Source: Flavobacteriaceae bacterium (lineage in GTDB: Bacteria; Bacteroidota; Bacteroidia; Flavobacteriales; Flavobacteriaceae). Taken from it: a DNA stretch of 64,000 nucleotides. The notes beneath the pieces are model-generated. The model ran no database searches, was not told the DNA's origin, and saw only the letters and a list, made by a program, of their open reading frames with translations. The translations under genes were made by a program, and so were the position numbers. Where the stretch lies: assembly GCA_016744415.1 (NCBI GenBank), contig JADGEL010000003.1:372001-436000 (forward strand), in the 5' to 3' direction. This document shows, piece after piece, positions 36,833 through 45,671 of the stretch (the first letter of the stretch is position 1; every line of letters begins with the position of its first letter).

Positions 36833-38659
36833 ATGAAACCCCTATATACATTAATACTCAGCATATTGTTGTTTGCTAATTTTTCATGTGCACAAGATGA
36901 AGACTTGCCAACAAACAATACTACACCTGATACTTCGGAAGTAAGTGATCCCCGTGTAGAACAAAATTGTGAAATCGATTTCTCAAACTTATCTAGCGAT
37001 GAAATTTTAAATATTTCATGCGATTTAGATTTAAATGGACAAACAATTGTATTACCACAAAACACAACTCTTAAATTTGATGGTGGTAGTGTTGTTAATG
37101 GAACTTTTGTTTTTAACGAAGGTCTCGTTGACGGAAAATTATTAAATATCGATCTACAAATCAATGGTTCGGTTAAAATAATAGATACCCATTTTGTTTT
37201 TGAAAAAGAGAAATGGAATATTACTGAAGGTGAAACAAACTATGAAACTGCTCTTGACAACAGACAAAACATTAATACAGCTATTACACTTGTTAAATTT
37301 TTAAGAGGTAATACTTTTGAAATAGACAATATTGATGCATTTGTTGAAGTTGGAGCCTATCATTTTGGAAATTATACTCATAGAGAAGCTATACAAATAC
37401 CTAGTAACTTCCATTTCAAAATGGGTGATAATTGTACATTAAGAGTACAGCCAAATAACCAAATTTCTTATGCAATACTTTCTTCAAGAGGCGTAAACAA
37501 TGTTAAAATCTCAGGAGGACATCTAATTGGTGATAAATACGAACACACATATGCAACTGGAACAGAACAAGATACGCATGAATTTGGTACAGGCATATAT
37601 TTTGTTGGCGTATCCAATTCAGAAATTGATGGAGTTACTATAGATGATATGACTGGTGATTGTTTTGGCGTTCATGCAACACGAAATAGAAATCCAGATG
37701 GTTCTGAAGTAAACGGAGAGTTTTATTCTAAAAACATCTTAATAAAAAATGTAACCTTTAGAGGTGCAAGACGTAACAATTTGAGTTTTATTGACATAGA
37801 TGGATTAACCTTAGAAAATTCAATAATTACAAATGCAGGTGAAGGTGGAGAAATATCAAATTATGGAGATGTTTATGACTGGCGAGGTGTGTTACCAAGA
37901 TGTAATATCGATTTAGAAGCTACAAGAAGTTTTGATGCAGATGGTACAATGAGAGTAAGTCAAATTGTACAAAATATAACTATTAGAAATAATGAGTTTT
38001 CAGGAGCTTGGATTTCAGATATAAATTTTTATACATGTGATAACGTTGAAGTATATGGAAACACCTTTACTTCTGGTCTAAGTAACTTAAACGCTCAAGA
38101 TATTTTTATTCATGACAATACATTTATACACGACACATCTCTTCCTGCTTTAGCAATTGCAATTTTTATGAAAGAATTTGTACGTGCCGAGACTGGTGTT
38201 GAAGAAAACATGAATTATCAAATTTATAATAACACTATAGAAGGTTTTGATACAGGAATCACTGTTGGCGGAAATAACCATAATGTATATAATAATACTA
38301 TTACTAATTTCGTAAATAATGGTGTTTCATTGAGGAAAGGTGATAACAATCATTTCTCTGGCAATACAATTTCAAGTAATGTATCTGCTACAAAAGGATA
38401 TTATAGTTTTCCAACTGGAATTACATTAACTAATTCAACTATCACTAACGAAATTATTAATGTTGATGAATATGGTTTATTATTTAAAAATTTAGAATCA
38501 AACACCGGTACTCCTGTTGTTATTGACAATTGTAGTTTTTCATCAGATTTTAGAAATGTAGATATTAGAAATTCAAGTTCTATTACAGTTCAAAATTCTG
38601 ATACAGGAACTATTTATCAAACAAATAATACTGATGTCGTTTTAACTAACAATAACTAG
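36833..38659 (+). CDS. Right-handed beta-helix surface lipoprotein (copy 1)
   Basis: A 608-residue lipoprotein; the signal ends NFSC and the sequence after the lipidated Cys (AQDEDLP) is acidic, fitting a Bacteroidota surface-lipoprotein export signal. The body is a right-handed parallel beta-helix: repeated short strands with Asn ladders (YNNTIEGF, YNNTITNF, FSGNTISS) and an opening IVLPQNTTLKFDGGSV. Conserved blocks shared with copy 2 include TGTEQDTHEFGTGIYFVG and RGARRNNLSFID. Beta-helix proteins of this form often cleave, epimerise or bind polysaccharides; no catalytic group is provable here. A hairpin terminator follows. Confidence 0.85.
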   Translation: MKPLYTLILSILLFANFSCAQDEDLPTNNTTPDTSEVSDPRVEQNCEIDFSNLSSDEILNISCDLDLNGQTIVLPQNTTLKFDGGSVVNGTFVFNEGLVDGKLLNIDLQINGSVKIIDTHFVFEKEKWNITEGETNYETALDNRQNINTAITLVKFLRGNTFEIDNIDAFVEVGAYHFGNYTHREAIQIPSNFHFKMGDNCTLRVQPNNQISYAILSSRGVNNVKISGGHLIGDKYEHTYATGTEQDTHEFGTGIYFVGVSNSEIDGVTIDDMTGDCFGVHATRNRNPDGSEVNGEFYSKNILIKNVTFRGARRNNLSFIDIDGLTLENSIITNAGEGGEISNYGDVYDWRGVLPRCNIDLEATRSFDADGTMRVSQIVQNITIRNNEFSGAWISDINFYTCDNVEVYGNTFTSGLSNLNAQDIFIHDNTFIHDTSLPALAIAIFMKEFVRAETGVEENMNYQIYNNTIEGFDTGITVGGNNHNVYNNTITNFVNNGVSLRKGDNNHFSGNTISSNVSATKGYYSFPTGITLTNSTITNEIINVDEYGLLFKNLESNTGTPVVIDNCSFSSDFRNVDIRNSSSITVQNSDTGTIYQTNNTDVVLTNNN

Positions 38660-38685
38660 TTTTTGAAAAGAAAAAGTTCATTCTA

Positions 38686-38727
38686 AAAAGTCCAATGAAA
38701 ATAATTTCATTGGACTTTTAATTTTTT
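38686..38727 (+). terminator. Rho-independent terminator after beta-helix copy 1
   Basis: Perfect 15-bp stem aaaagtccaatgaaa / tttcattggactttt with an ataa loop and downstream T-rich sequence. Confidence 0.9.
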
Positions 38728-38879
38728 AAGCTAAAATCTTTTCAACAACTATTGTTGATAACTATTTGATTTTTACTTTATTGCATTGATTAATTAATCT
38801 AGATTTGCCGCTTCAACCCTCCCCTTGACAAGCACTACCGTGCTATCAAAGTTGTGATTTAACTTTTAAATTTAAAAAA

Positions 38880-40697
38880 ATGAAAAAAACACATGTATTT
38901 ATTGTGTTATTCGCTTTATTTATAAGTTTTTCATGTAAGAATGATGATGAAGACTTATTATTAAACAATAACACAAATTCTGTAATCCCAAAAATTGAAC
39001 TTCCCTGTCTAATTAATTTAGAATCAATAGATTCAAATCAAACAATACGTATTAATTGTAATATAGATTTAAACAATCAAACAATTATATTACCTCAAAA
39101 CACAACCCTCAAATTTGAGGGAGGAAGTATCTATAACGGAACACTTATTTTTAATAACGGACTTATTGACGGGAAGCTATTGAATATAGATCTTGAAATT
39201 GATGGATCTGTTAAATTAATTAATACACACTTCTCTTTTGAAAAAGAAAAATGGGGTATTGTAGAAGGCGATGTAAACTTTGAAACCGCTCTTCTAAATA
39301 GAGAAAACATTAATACTGCAATCACTCTAGTAAAATCTTTACGAGGAAATCTTTTTGAAATTAATAATATCGATGCATATATAGAGGTTGGAGCTTACCA
39401 TTTTGGAAATTACGCATATCGTGAAGCAATCCAAATACCAAGTAATTTTCACTTTAAAATGGGAGAAGATTGCACATTTCGAGTGCAACCTAACGATCAA
39501 ATTGCATATGGTTTATTATCTGCTAGAAGTGCAAATAATGTTAAAATTTCTGGTGGACATCTCATTGGTGATAAATATGAACACACATATACAACAGGTA
39601 CAGAACAAGATACTCATGAGTTTGGTACTGGAATATATTTTGTTGGTGTAACAAATTCTATAATTGACGGGGTAACTATTGATGATATGACTGGAGATAG
39701 TTTTATGGTACATGCAACCAAACCAAGAAATGCTGATGGAACACCTTCACCTAATGGCGATTATTCAAGTAATATACTAATAAAAAATTGTGTAATGAGG
39801 GGTGCAAGGCGTGACAACCTTAGTTTCATAGATATTAACGGATTAATTCTAGAAAACTCTGTTATTGCTAATGCTGGCGAAGGTGGTCTTATAGAAAACT
39901 ATGGGGCTTCTTATGATTGGAGAGGTGTAAAACCTAGATGTAATATTGCTCTTGAAGCAGCTAGACATTATGATGAAAACGGAAACATAGTAATTAGCCA
40001 AAGAATAGAAAACATAGTTATAAGAAATAATGTATTCACTGGAGCTTGGATTTCTGATATAAATTTACACACGTGTAGTAATATCCAAATTTATGGTAAT
40101 TCATTTACTTCAGGCATCAGTAATCTTTATACTCAAGATATATTTATCCATGACAATAATTTTGATCATGATATAAATCTCCCTGCGTTAAATACAGGGA
40201 TTTATATGAAAGAATTTATTAGAGAAAGTACTGGTTTAGAAGAAAATTTTAACTTTCAAATCTATAACAATACTATTACTGGATTTGATACTGGTATAGC
40301 TATTGGTGGTGACAACCATGATATCTATAATAATACAATTATAGATTGTATTAAAAATGGAATCTCTTTAAGAACTGGTAACAATAGTTCTTTTCACAAT
40401 AATGTCATCACAAGTAACGTTCCAAATTCTAAAGGGTATAGCAGTTTTCCGACTGGAATTTCTTTAACTAATACTACTTTTACGGATGAAACAGTTTCAG
40501 TTGATAAATATGGGCTTTTATTTAAATACCTCACCTCAGGTAATGAAAATCCACTACTCATAACTAACTGTAGCTTTAATGCATCCTTTAGAAATGTTGA
40601 TGTTCGAAATTCAAACGGAATTACAATTCAAAATTCTAATACTGGTGTTATACACCAAACAAATAATACCAATATCTCATTAATAGATAATTATTAG
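38880..40697 (+). CDS. Right-handed beta-helix surface lipoprotein (copy 2)
   Basis: A 605-residue paralog of the preceding gene, similar along its whole length, with the most divergence in the 30 residues after the lipobox (ISFSC, then KNDDEDLL) and in loop positions. The same helix caps and the TGTEQDTHEFGTGIYFVG block occur, with GARRDNLSFID in place of GARRNNLSFID. The acidic post-Cys sequence again suggests surface exposure. It has its own terminators before and after, so it is transcribed separately from copy 1. Function unknown; a paired role on the EPS is inferred from location only. Confidence 0.85.
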   Translation: MKKTHVFIVLFALFISFSCKNDDEDLLLNNNTNSVIPKIELPCLINLESIDSNQTIRINCNIDLNNQTIILPQNTTLKFEGGSIYNGTLIFNNGLIDGKLLNIDLEIDGSVKLINTHFSFEKEKWGIVEGDVNFETALLNRENINTAITLVKSLRGNLFEINNIDAYIEVGAYHFGNYAYREAIQIPSNFHFKMGEDCTFRVQPNDQIAYGLLSARSANNVKISGGHLIGDKYEHTYTTGTEQDTHEFGTGIYFVGVTNSIIDGVTIDDMTGDSFMVHATKPRNADGTPSPNGDYSSNILIKNCVMRGARRDNLSFIDINGLILENSVIANAGEGGLIENYGASYDWRGVKPRCNIALEAARHYDENGNIVISQRIENIVIRNNVFTGAWISDINLHTCSNIQIYGNSFTSGISNLYTQDIFIHDNNFDHDINLPALNTGIYMKEFIRESTGLEENFNFQIYNNTITGFDTGIAIGGDNHDIYNNTIIDCIKNGISLRTGNNSSFHNNVITSNVPNSKGYSSFPTGISLTNTTFTDETVSVDKYGLLFKYLTSGNENPLLITNCSFNASFRNVDVRNSNGITIQNSNTGVIHQTNNTNISLIDNY

Positions 40698-40719
40698 ATT
40701 TAAATTTCCCTGTTAATTT

Positions 40720-40765
40720 AAACTTCCCCGTTAATTTAAAATTAATGGGGAAGTTTTATTTTAAA
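40720..40765 (+). terminator. Rho-independent terminator after beta-helix copy 2
   Basis: Stem aaacttccccgttaatt / aattaatggggaagttt (one G-T pair) followed by T-rich sequence. Confidence 0.88.
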
Positions 40766-40975
40766 AAAATATTTATTTCTATACGTTAAATTATCTCTTC
40801 TATTTATTCATAATACTACACCATTCATTAATTAAAGACTTAATTGCCTATATATCAGCACCTGTATTGGTTTTTTTATTGATAAAAAAATCATTACATT
40901 TGCTTATTAAGTCCCGAAACAACATACCCCAATACAATAATAATTGCTATTTATATTGTGCACAAAAATATAATT

Positions 40976-42910
40976 ATGAAAATTAAAGAATTACTATTTG
41001 TAAGTATTTTATTACTTTCAATTGGAATGAACGCCCAAGCTCCTGACCCTGTTTCAGACATGGTAGCATCAAATATTTTGGAAACTTCTGTTCAATTAGA
41101 TTGGTCAGCTCCAGCAGGTACAATTACTGAATATAGAATTTATCAAGATGCATCTGAAATAGCTATTATCCCAACGCCAACTTTAACGTATAATGTTGCT
41201 TCGTTAGTTGCAGATACTAACTATTCTTTTACCATTATTGCATTTAATATTTTAGAAGGTTCTACAAGTAGTAGCCCAACTATTGTGAGTACAGATGTAA
41301 CTCCACCTTCTAATGTTACTAATCTTGCTGCTGCTAATACTACTGAAACAACTACCGATTTAACTTGGGATGTAGCTACAGACAATATTACAGTAACTGG
41401 CTACGAAGTTTATCAAAATACAAATAGTGGTGGTGATGTACTTGTTGCTTCTCCTGCTACTAATAATGCAACTATAAGCAGTTTAGTCATTGGTAATTCT
41501 AATGACTTTACGGTCTTTGCTAAAGATGCTGCTGGCAATTCTTCAGCGCTTGCAAGTAATACCGTAAATGTGGTAACTACTGATATGACTGCACCTTCTA
41601 ATGTTACTAATCTTGCTGCTGCTAATACTACTGAAACAACTACCGACTTAACTTGGGATGTTGCAACTGATCTTATTGGTGTTACTGGATATGAAGTATT
41701 TCAAAATACAAATAGTGGTGGTGATGTACTTATTGCTTCTCCTGCTACTAATAGCGCAACTATAAGTAGTTTAGTCATTGGTAATTCTAATGACTTTACG
41801 GTCTTTGCTAAAGATGCTGCTGGCAATTCTTCAGCGCTTGCAAGTAATACCGTAAATGTGGTAACTACTGATATGACACCTCCAGCAACAATTACCGATT
41901 TAGCTGCAACTAATATTACAGAAACTACTGCTGACTTAACTTGGTCAACAACAGACAATGTTGGCATAACCGATTATGAGGTGTTTCAAGATATTACAGG
42001 AGTTGGCAGTCCGGTTAGCATAGGGCTAACGGGCGGTACTGCTTCTATGAATATTACAGGTTTAACTCTTGGCACCTCTTATGATTTTACTGTTTATGCA
42101 GAAGATGCTGCTAGCAATATTTCATTAGTTAGTAATACAGTTGTTGTAGCAACTGTTGACACTACTCCTCCAGCAACTGTTGATGATTTAACTTCATCAA
42201 ATATAACAGATGTTAGCGCTACCTTATCATGGTCGCAAGTAACAGATAATGTTGCTGTAGTTGATTATGAAATTTTTCAAGATGATGTTAGCATCGGATT
42301 ATCTGGCGGATTCTCATCTTATGAAGTTGGTGGTTTAACAGAACTCACTATTTATCGCTTTAAAATTACTGCTATAGATGCAGCAAACAATTCATCAGAA
42401 CTAAGCAATGTTGAAATTGTTGAAACACCAAAAGAAAATGAAGCTACAAATTATAATAGTCAAAATGCAAATTTATTTTCAGTTGATTGGGCGGCCAAAG
42501 ATTTTTTTGCCGTTGGCAATGTAGGAATAGGAACACTTCCTTCTGCAAATTATAAATTAGCTATAGATGGCAACGTGATTGCCGAAGAAGTTAGAGTTGC
42601 TTTAAAAGCTAATTGGCCAGATTATGTTTTTGAAGATGATTATAATTTAGAACCATTAAACAAAGTAGAAGAATTTATTAATACCTATGGACATTTAAAA
42701 GACATTCCTGATGCACTAACTGCTGAATCAGACGGAATAAGTCTAGGAGAAATGAATGCTTTATTACTTAAAAAAATAGAAGAACTTACTCTTTATACAA
42801 TACAACAAGAGAAAAAAATTAACTCCCTAAGCAAAGAAAATAATCAACTTCAATCGTTAAACGAACGATTACAAGATGTTGAAAAATTAATTGAGCAAAT
42901 TATAAAATAA
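40976..42910 (+). CDS. Secreted five-domain fibronectin type III protein with tail-fibre-type C-terminus
   Basis: A 644-residue exported protein: signal peptide (MKIKELLFVSILLLSIGMNAQ), five FN3 domains starting near residues 22, 107, 203, 299 and 398, and a C-terminal region (about 515-644) of the type seen in Bacteroidota tail-fibre-like proteins (VGIGTLPSANYKLAIDGNV, then WPDYVFEDDYNL, LGEMNALLLKKIEELTLYTI) ending in a coiled coil. FN3 domains 2 and 3 are near-identical in DNA (see repeat). There is no T9SS sorting domain. FN3 domains bind proteins or glycans, so a matrix or adhesin role is likely. An upstream GTG exists but the ATG starts the signal. Confidence 0.9.
   Translation: MKIKELLFVSILLLSIGMNAQAPDPVSDMVASNILETSVQLDWSAPAGTITEYRIYQDASEIAIIPTPTLTYNVASLVADTNYSFTIIAFNILEGSTSSSPTIVSTDVTPPSNVTNLAAANTTETTTDLTWDVATDNITVTGYEVYQNTNSGGDVLVASPATNNATISSLVIGNSNDFTVFAKDAAGNSSALASNTVNVVTTDMTAPSNVTNLAAANTTETTTDLTWDVATDLIGVTGYEVFQNTNSGGDVLIASPATNSATISSLVIGNSNDFTVFAKDAAGNSSALASNTVNVVTTDMTPPATITDLAATNITETTADLTWSTTDNVGITDYEVFQDITGVGSPVSIGLTGGTASMNITGLTLGTSYDFTVYAEDAASNISLVSNTVVVATVDTTPPATVDDLTSSNITDVSATLSWSQVTDNVAVVDYEIFQDDVSIGLSGGFSSYEVGGLTELTIYRFKITAIDAANNSSELSNVEIVETPKENEATNYNSQNANLFSVDWAAKDFFAVGNVGIGTLPSANYKLAIDGNVIAEEVRVALKANWPDYVFEDDYNLEPLNKVEEFINTYGHLKDIPDALTAESDGISLGEMNALLLKKIEELTLYTIQQEKKINSLSKENNQLQSLNERLQDVEKLIEQIIK
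41294..41869 (+). repeat. Tandem 288-bp direct repeat (two near-identical FN3 modules)
   Basis: Unit 1 is 41294-41581 and unit 2 is 41582-41869; the period is 288 bases (96 codons), in frame. The first about 80 and last about 130 bases of the units are almost the same, and differences cluster in the middle. The next module (from 41870) keeps the register but has diverged. Confidence 0.9.
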
Positions 42911-42915
42911 ATGAA

Positions 42916-44367
42916 ATGAAAAAGGTTGTTGTAATAATCACCTTGTTTCTTTTTTCCTATTCTTTCTCTCAATCTATTAGAAAAAATTTTATAGAACTGA
43001 CTGCTTCTGAAAAATCAGAATTACAAAATGCCCTATATGTATTAAGAGATATTAATGGTGATGGCGTTGCAGATCTAGACCCTGATGATGATGATTTAAT
43101 CTTAGATTTAGCAACCTTCCATAGCGACTTTTTTAGATTCGCTGGAAATAATGATCTTGAACTAGATATCCATTTTAATTTAGCAAATCAAATTAACATT
43201 CAAATCTTTTTTGGATGGCATCGATATCAAATGTTTGAATTAGAACAAGCATTACAAGATGTAAATCCAAAAATAAGTTTAGCGTATTGGAATTCTTCTA
43301 TAGATAATGATCTTATTACTCTTCAGAATTCATTGTTTGGTCCAGATTTACTTGAACCATTTGATACCGACTGGGCATTAGGAAGGAATCTAGCGAGTGG
43401 TACAAATGCCCTACCAACACTTGCCGAATTAGTAAGTATCCAAAGCATGACCGATTTTGCTAACTCCAACTTCCCAAATGATGGAGGTTATAGCAATCAA
43501 CTAGAAAGGCAATCGCCTCATACTGGTGCTCATATTTGGACTGGAGGATTTATGCCAACTACTGCTTCACCTGCTGATCCTGTTTTTTATTTTCATCATT
43601 CTTGGGTAGATAAGTTATGGGCCGAATGGGAAACAGCTAACCCAGGTTCATCTTCTTTTATTATCCAATCAATGATTAGATATGATGGTACTTATGTGTT
43701 TAACGGGCAGACATTACCATTGATAAACCCTAATAATATTATTAACACACGATCATTGGGTGTTTTTTATGCTGATAGTGGATTGGCAGAGTTAGATAAT
43801 TATTCAGTGAGTAATGACCATAATCCTGTCGAAAATTTTTACTACCAATACACAATTGAAGCAGGTAATAGCTTTACAATTCCTAACAGCAAAGTTTGTG
43901 AAATAGAATCTGTAAACATGATAATTTTAGAACCTGGTTTTACCGCAGAAAGTGGTGCTTCATTTTTAGCAAAAATTGATACCTATAGCGATATCAATAC
44001 TTCAGCAAGAGATGCTACTATACAAAACAGATACAATCCATTTGATTTTGAAGGTGATGTAATTGATGGCGTATATGAAAAAGAATATATCGATAAATTG
44101 GATAGTGATGATGTCAAAAATTTTATTAAAACTCAGCTATACCCGAATCCATTTAAGAGTAAATTTACTTTAACTTTTAATACAAGAATTGATAATTGTT
44201 TAATTGAAATATTCGATACTTCTGGAAGGCAAATATTAAGAAAATCATTCCCAAATACTTCAATAATAATAATTGAGAACCTAGATTACTTAAGTTCAGG
44301 TAATTATATTTTAAAAGTAACTTCTGACCAAGGAGTTGTATTAAATACTAAGATTTTAAAAATCTAG
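42916..44367 (+). CDS. Secreted tyrosinase-family copper oxidase with T9SS sorting domain
   Basis: A 483-residue exported protein with signal peptide (residues 1-20). A di-copper tyrosinase core is present: CuA His69 (TFHSDFF), His86 (DIHFN) and His102 (FGWHRYQMFELE); CuB His202 and His206 (PHTGAHIW) and His228 (FYFHHSWVDKLW). Tyrosinases hydroxylate monophenols and oxidise o-diphenols to quinones. An acidic Ca-type loop DINGDGVADLDPDDDD (45-60) sits before CuA. The last about 75 residues (YPNPFKSKFTL to LNTKILKI) form a type A T9SS sorting domain, so it is secreted to or through the outer membrane. It starts six bases after the FN3 gene and is probably cotranscribed. Confidence 0.92.
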   Translation: MKKVVVIITLFLFSYSFSQSIRKNFIELTASEKSELQNALYVLRDINGDGVADLDPDDDDLILDLATFHSDFFRFAGNNDLELDIHFNLANQINIQIFFGWHRYQMFELEQALQDVNPKISLAYWNSSIDNDLITLQNSLFGPDLLEPFDTDWALGRNLASGTNALPTLAELVSIQSMTDFANSNFPNDGGYSNQLERQSPHTGAHIWTGGFMPTTASPADPVFYFHHSWVDKLWAEWETANPGSSSFIIQSMIRYDGTYVFNGQTLPLINPNNIINTRSLGVFYADSGLAELDNYSVSNDHNPVENFYYQYTIEAGNSFTIPNSKVCEIESVNMIILEPGFTAESGASFLAKIDTYSDINTSARDATIQNRYNPFDFEGDVIDGVYEKEYIDKLDSDDVKNFIKTQLYPNPFKSKFTLTFNTRIDNCLIEIFDTSGRQILRKSFPNTSIIIIENLDYLSSGNYILKVTSDQGVVLNTKILKI

Positions 44368-45662
44368 TTCTTGTAGTAAAGATTAATTACCTTTTTACGT
44401 TTACCTGAAGATAATAGCGGAATATCGTCAACATAATCCACTTTTATAATAGCATCTTCCCCAAAATATGGCTGGTAAATTTCTATCAATTCTTTCTCTT
44501 GATTAAAACCTAAAGCTGCATTAATTTTAAACGTATAGGAAGTTTTTGTTTCTTGTATTAATTGATATTGATTAATACCTTTAAACAAACATATTTGATG
44601 AACAATATGAGAGGTTATCAATTGTCCATTCGTATCATACAGCATATCCATTTTACGCCCTTCAACTTTTGACAATACGGGTGCTTCATGGCTTTTACCT
44701 AAATTCATTACTCCCAAATCACCAGTATCATATCGTATCATTGGTACCGCATAATTAAATAAATCGGTAATTACAATTCTACCCATTTCTCCGAAATCGA
44801 CAGGAGTATCTTCATCTACATTTAAAATTTCTATATAATAACTTCCCCAATTGATATCATACTTTGAACTTTCTACACTTTGCTGTGCTAAAATTCCGGT
44901 TTCAGAAGCAGAGTATCTAGAAACAACATCACAACAAAAATATTTCTTCATCGAAGTTCTAGCATAATCACTCAATCCCTCTGAAATTGCAATAATTGAA
45001 CTCACATTACAGAAAACTGGTCCAGAATTAATTTTATCTAAATAATGACAAATAGCATCATAAGCTGAAGCATATGCCAAAAAGCCTTTAGTAGAATTAT
45101 CTTTAGTCATCTTTTTCAAGAGCCCATCAATATCATTATCAGTCAATTGAGAAACATCATGACATACAATATTTTGTATCCAAAATGAAAGACGGCTCTT
45201 TTTATGCTGCTGATCCCAAAGTCGTATATAGAAGAGTTTTTTTCCTAATTTAAATCCAGATTTTTCTGCAAAATAAATAGTGTCAACAGAATTACGAATG
45301 CGCTTGTTATTGCTTAGATAGGTTGTAAAAGGAGTTCCTGTTGACCCGCTGGTCGCAACCTTGTAGTTTTTTTTATCTTTAAATAGAGTAGATTCAAATT
45401 CATGAAAATTATCTCGAATTAAATTTTTATTTACAATAGGGAAATTTTCTAGACTAATTGGTGGGTCTAATTTTTTATAGAAAGTTGTCGTTTTAATTGC
45501 ATGTTGCATAACATCATTCAAATATTGTTCTCTTTTATTCTTTGATGTTTTAGAGTTAAAATTTTCATTGATACTTTTTACATCTTTATAATTCTTTCTA
45601 AAGCTACCCCCTCTCAAAAAATCTAATACCCAAAAAGCTATATACCTTAGATAGTCAATCAT
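44364..45662 (-). CDS. CapK-like / phenylacetate-CoA ligase-family adenylate-forming protein
   Basis: A 432-residue protein of the PaaK/CapK branch of the adenylate-forming enzymes. The AMP-binding loop is SGSTGTP (residues 105-111) and later blocks RYSASETGILAQQ and YDTGDLGVM fit the family. CapK-like members occur in many capsule and EPS loci; what they activate or attach is not settled. It is the last gene of the right arm and its stop overlaps that of the convergent tyrosinase (CTAG). The start ATG is clear, and the preceding acetyltransferase ends nine bases upstream. Confidence 0.85.
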   Translation of the reverse strand: MIDYLRYIAFWVLDFLRGGSFRKNYKDVKSINENFNSKTSKNKREQYLNDVMQHAIKTTTFYKKLDPPISLENFPIVNKNLIRDNFHEFESTLFKDKKNYKVATSGSTGTPFTTYLSNNKRIRNSVDTIYFAEKSGFKLGKKLFYIRLWDQQHKKSRLSFWIQNIVCHDVSQLTDNDIDGLLKKMTKDNSTKGFLAYASAYDAICHYLDKINSGPVFCNVSSIIAISEGLSDYARTSMKKYFCCDVVSRYSASETGILAQQSVESSKYDINWGSYYIEILNVDEDTPVDFGEMGRIVITDLFNYAVPMIRYDTGDLGVMNLGKSHEAPVLSKVEGRKMDMLYDTNGQLITSHIVHQICLFKGINQYQLIQETKTSYTFKINAALGFNQEKELIEIYQPYFGEDAIIKVDYVDDIPLLSSGKRKKVINLYYKN

Positions 45663-45671
45663 AATATAAAA

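Noticed and set aside
41294..41869. CRISPR or insertion sequence for the 288-bp repeats
   Set aside because: The repeats are in frame and code FN3 modules, with no spacer structure or inverted termini.
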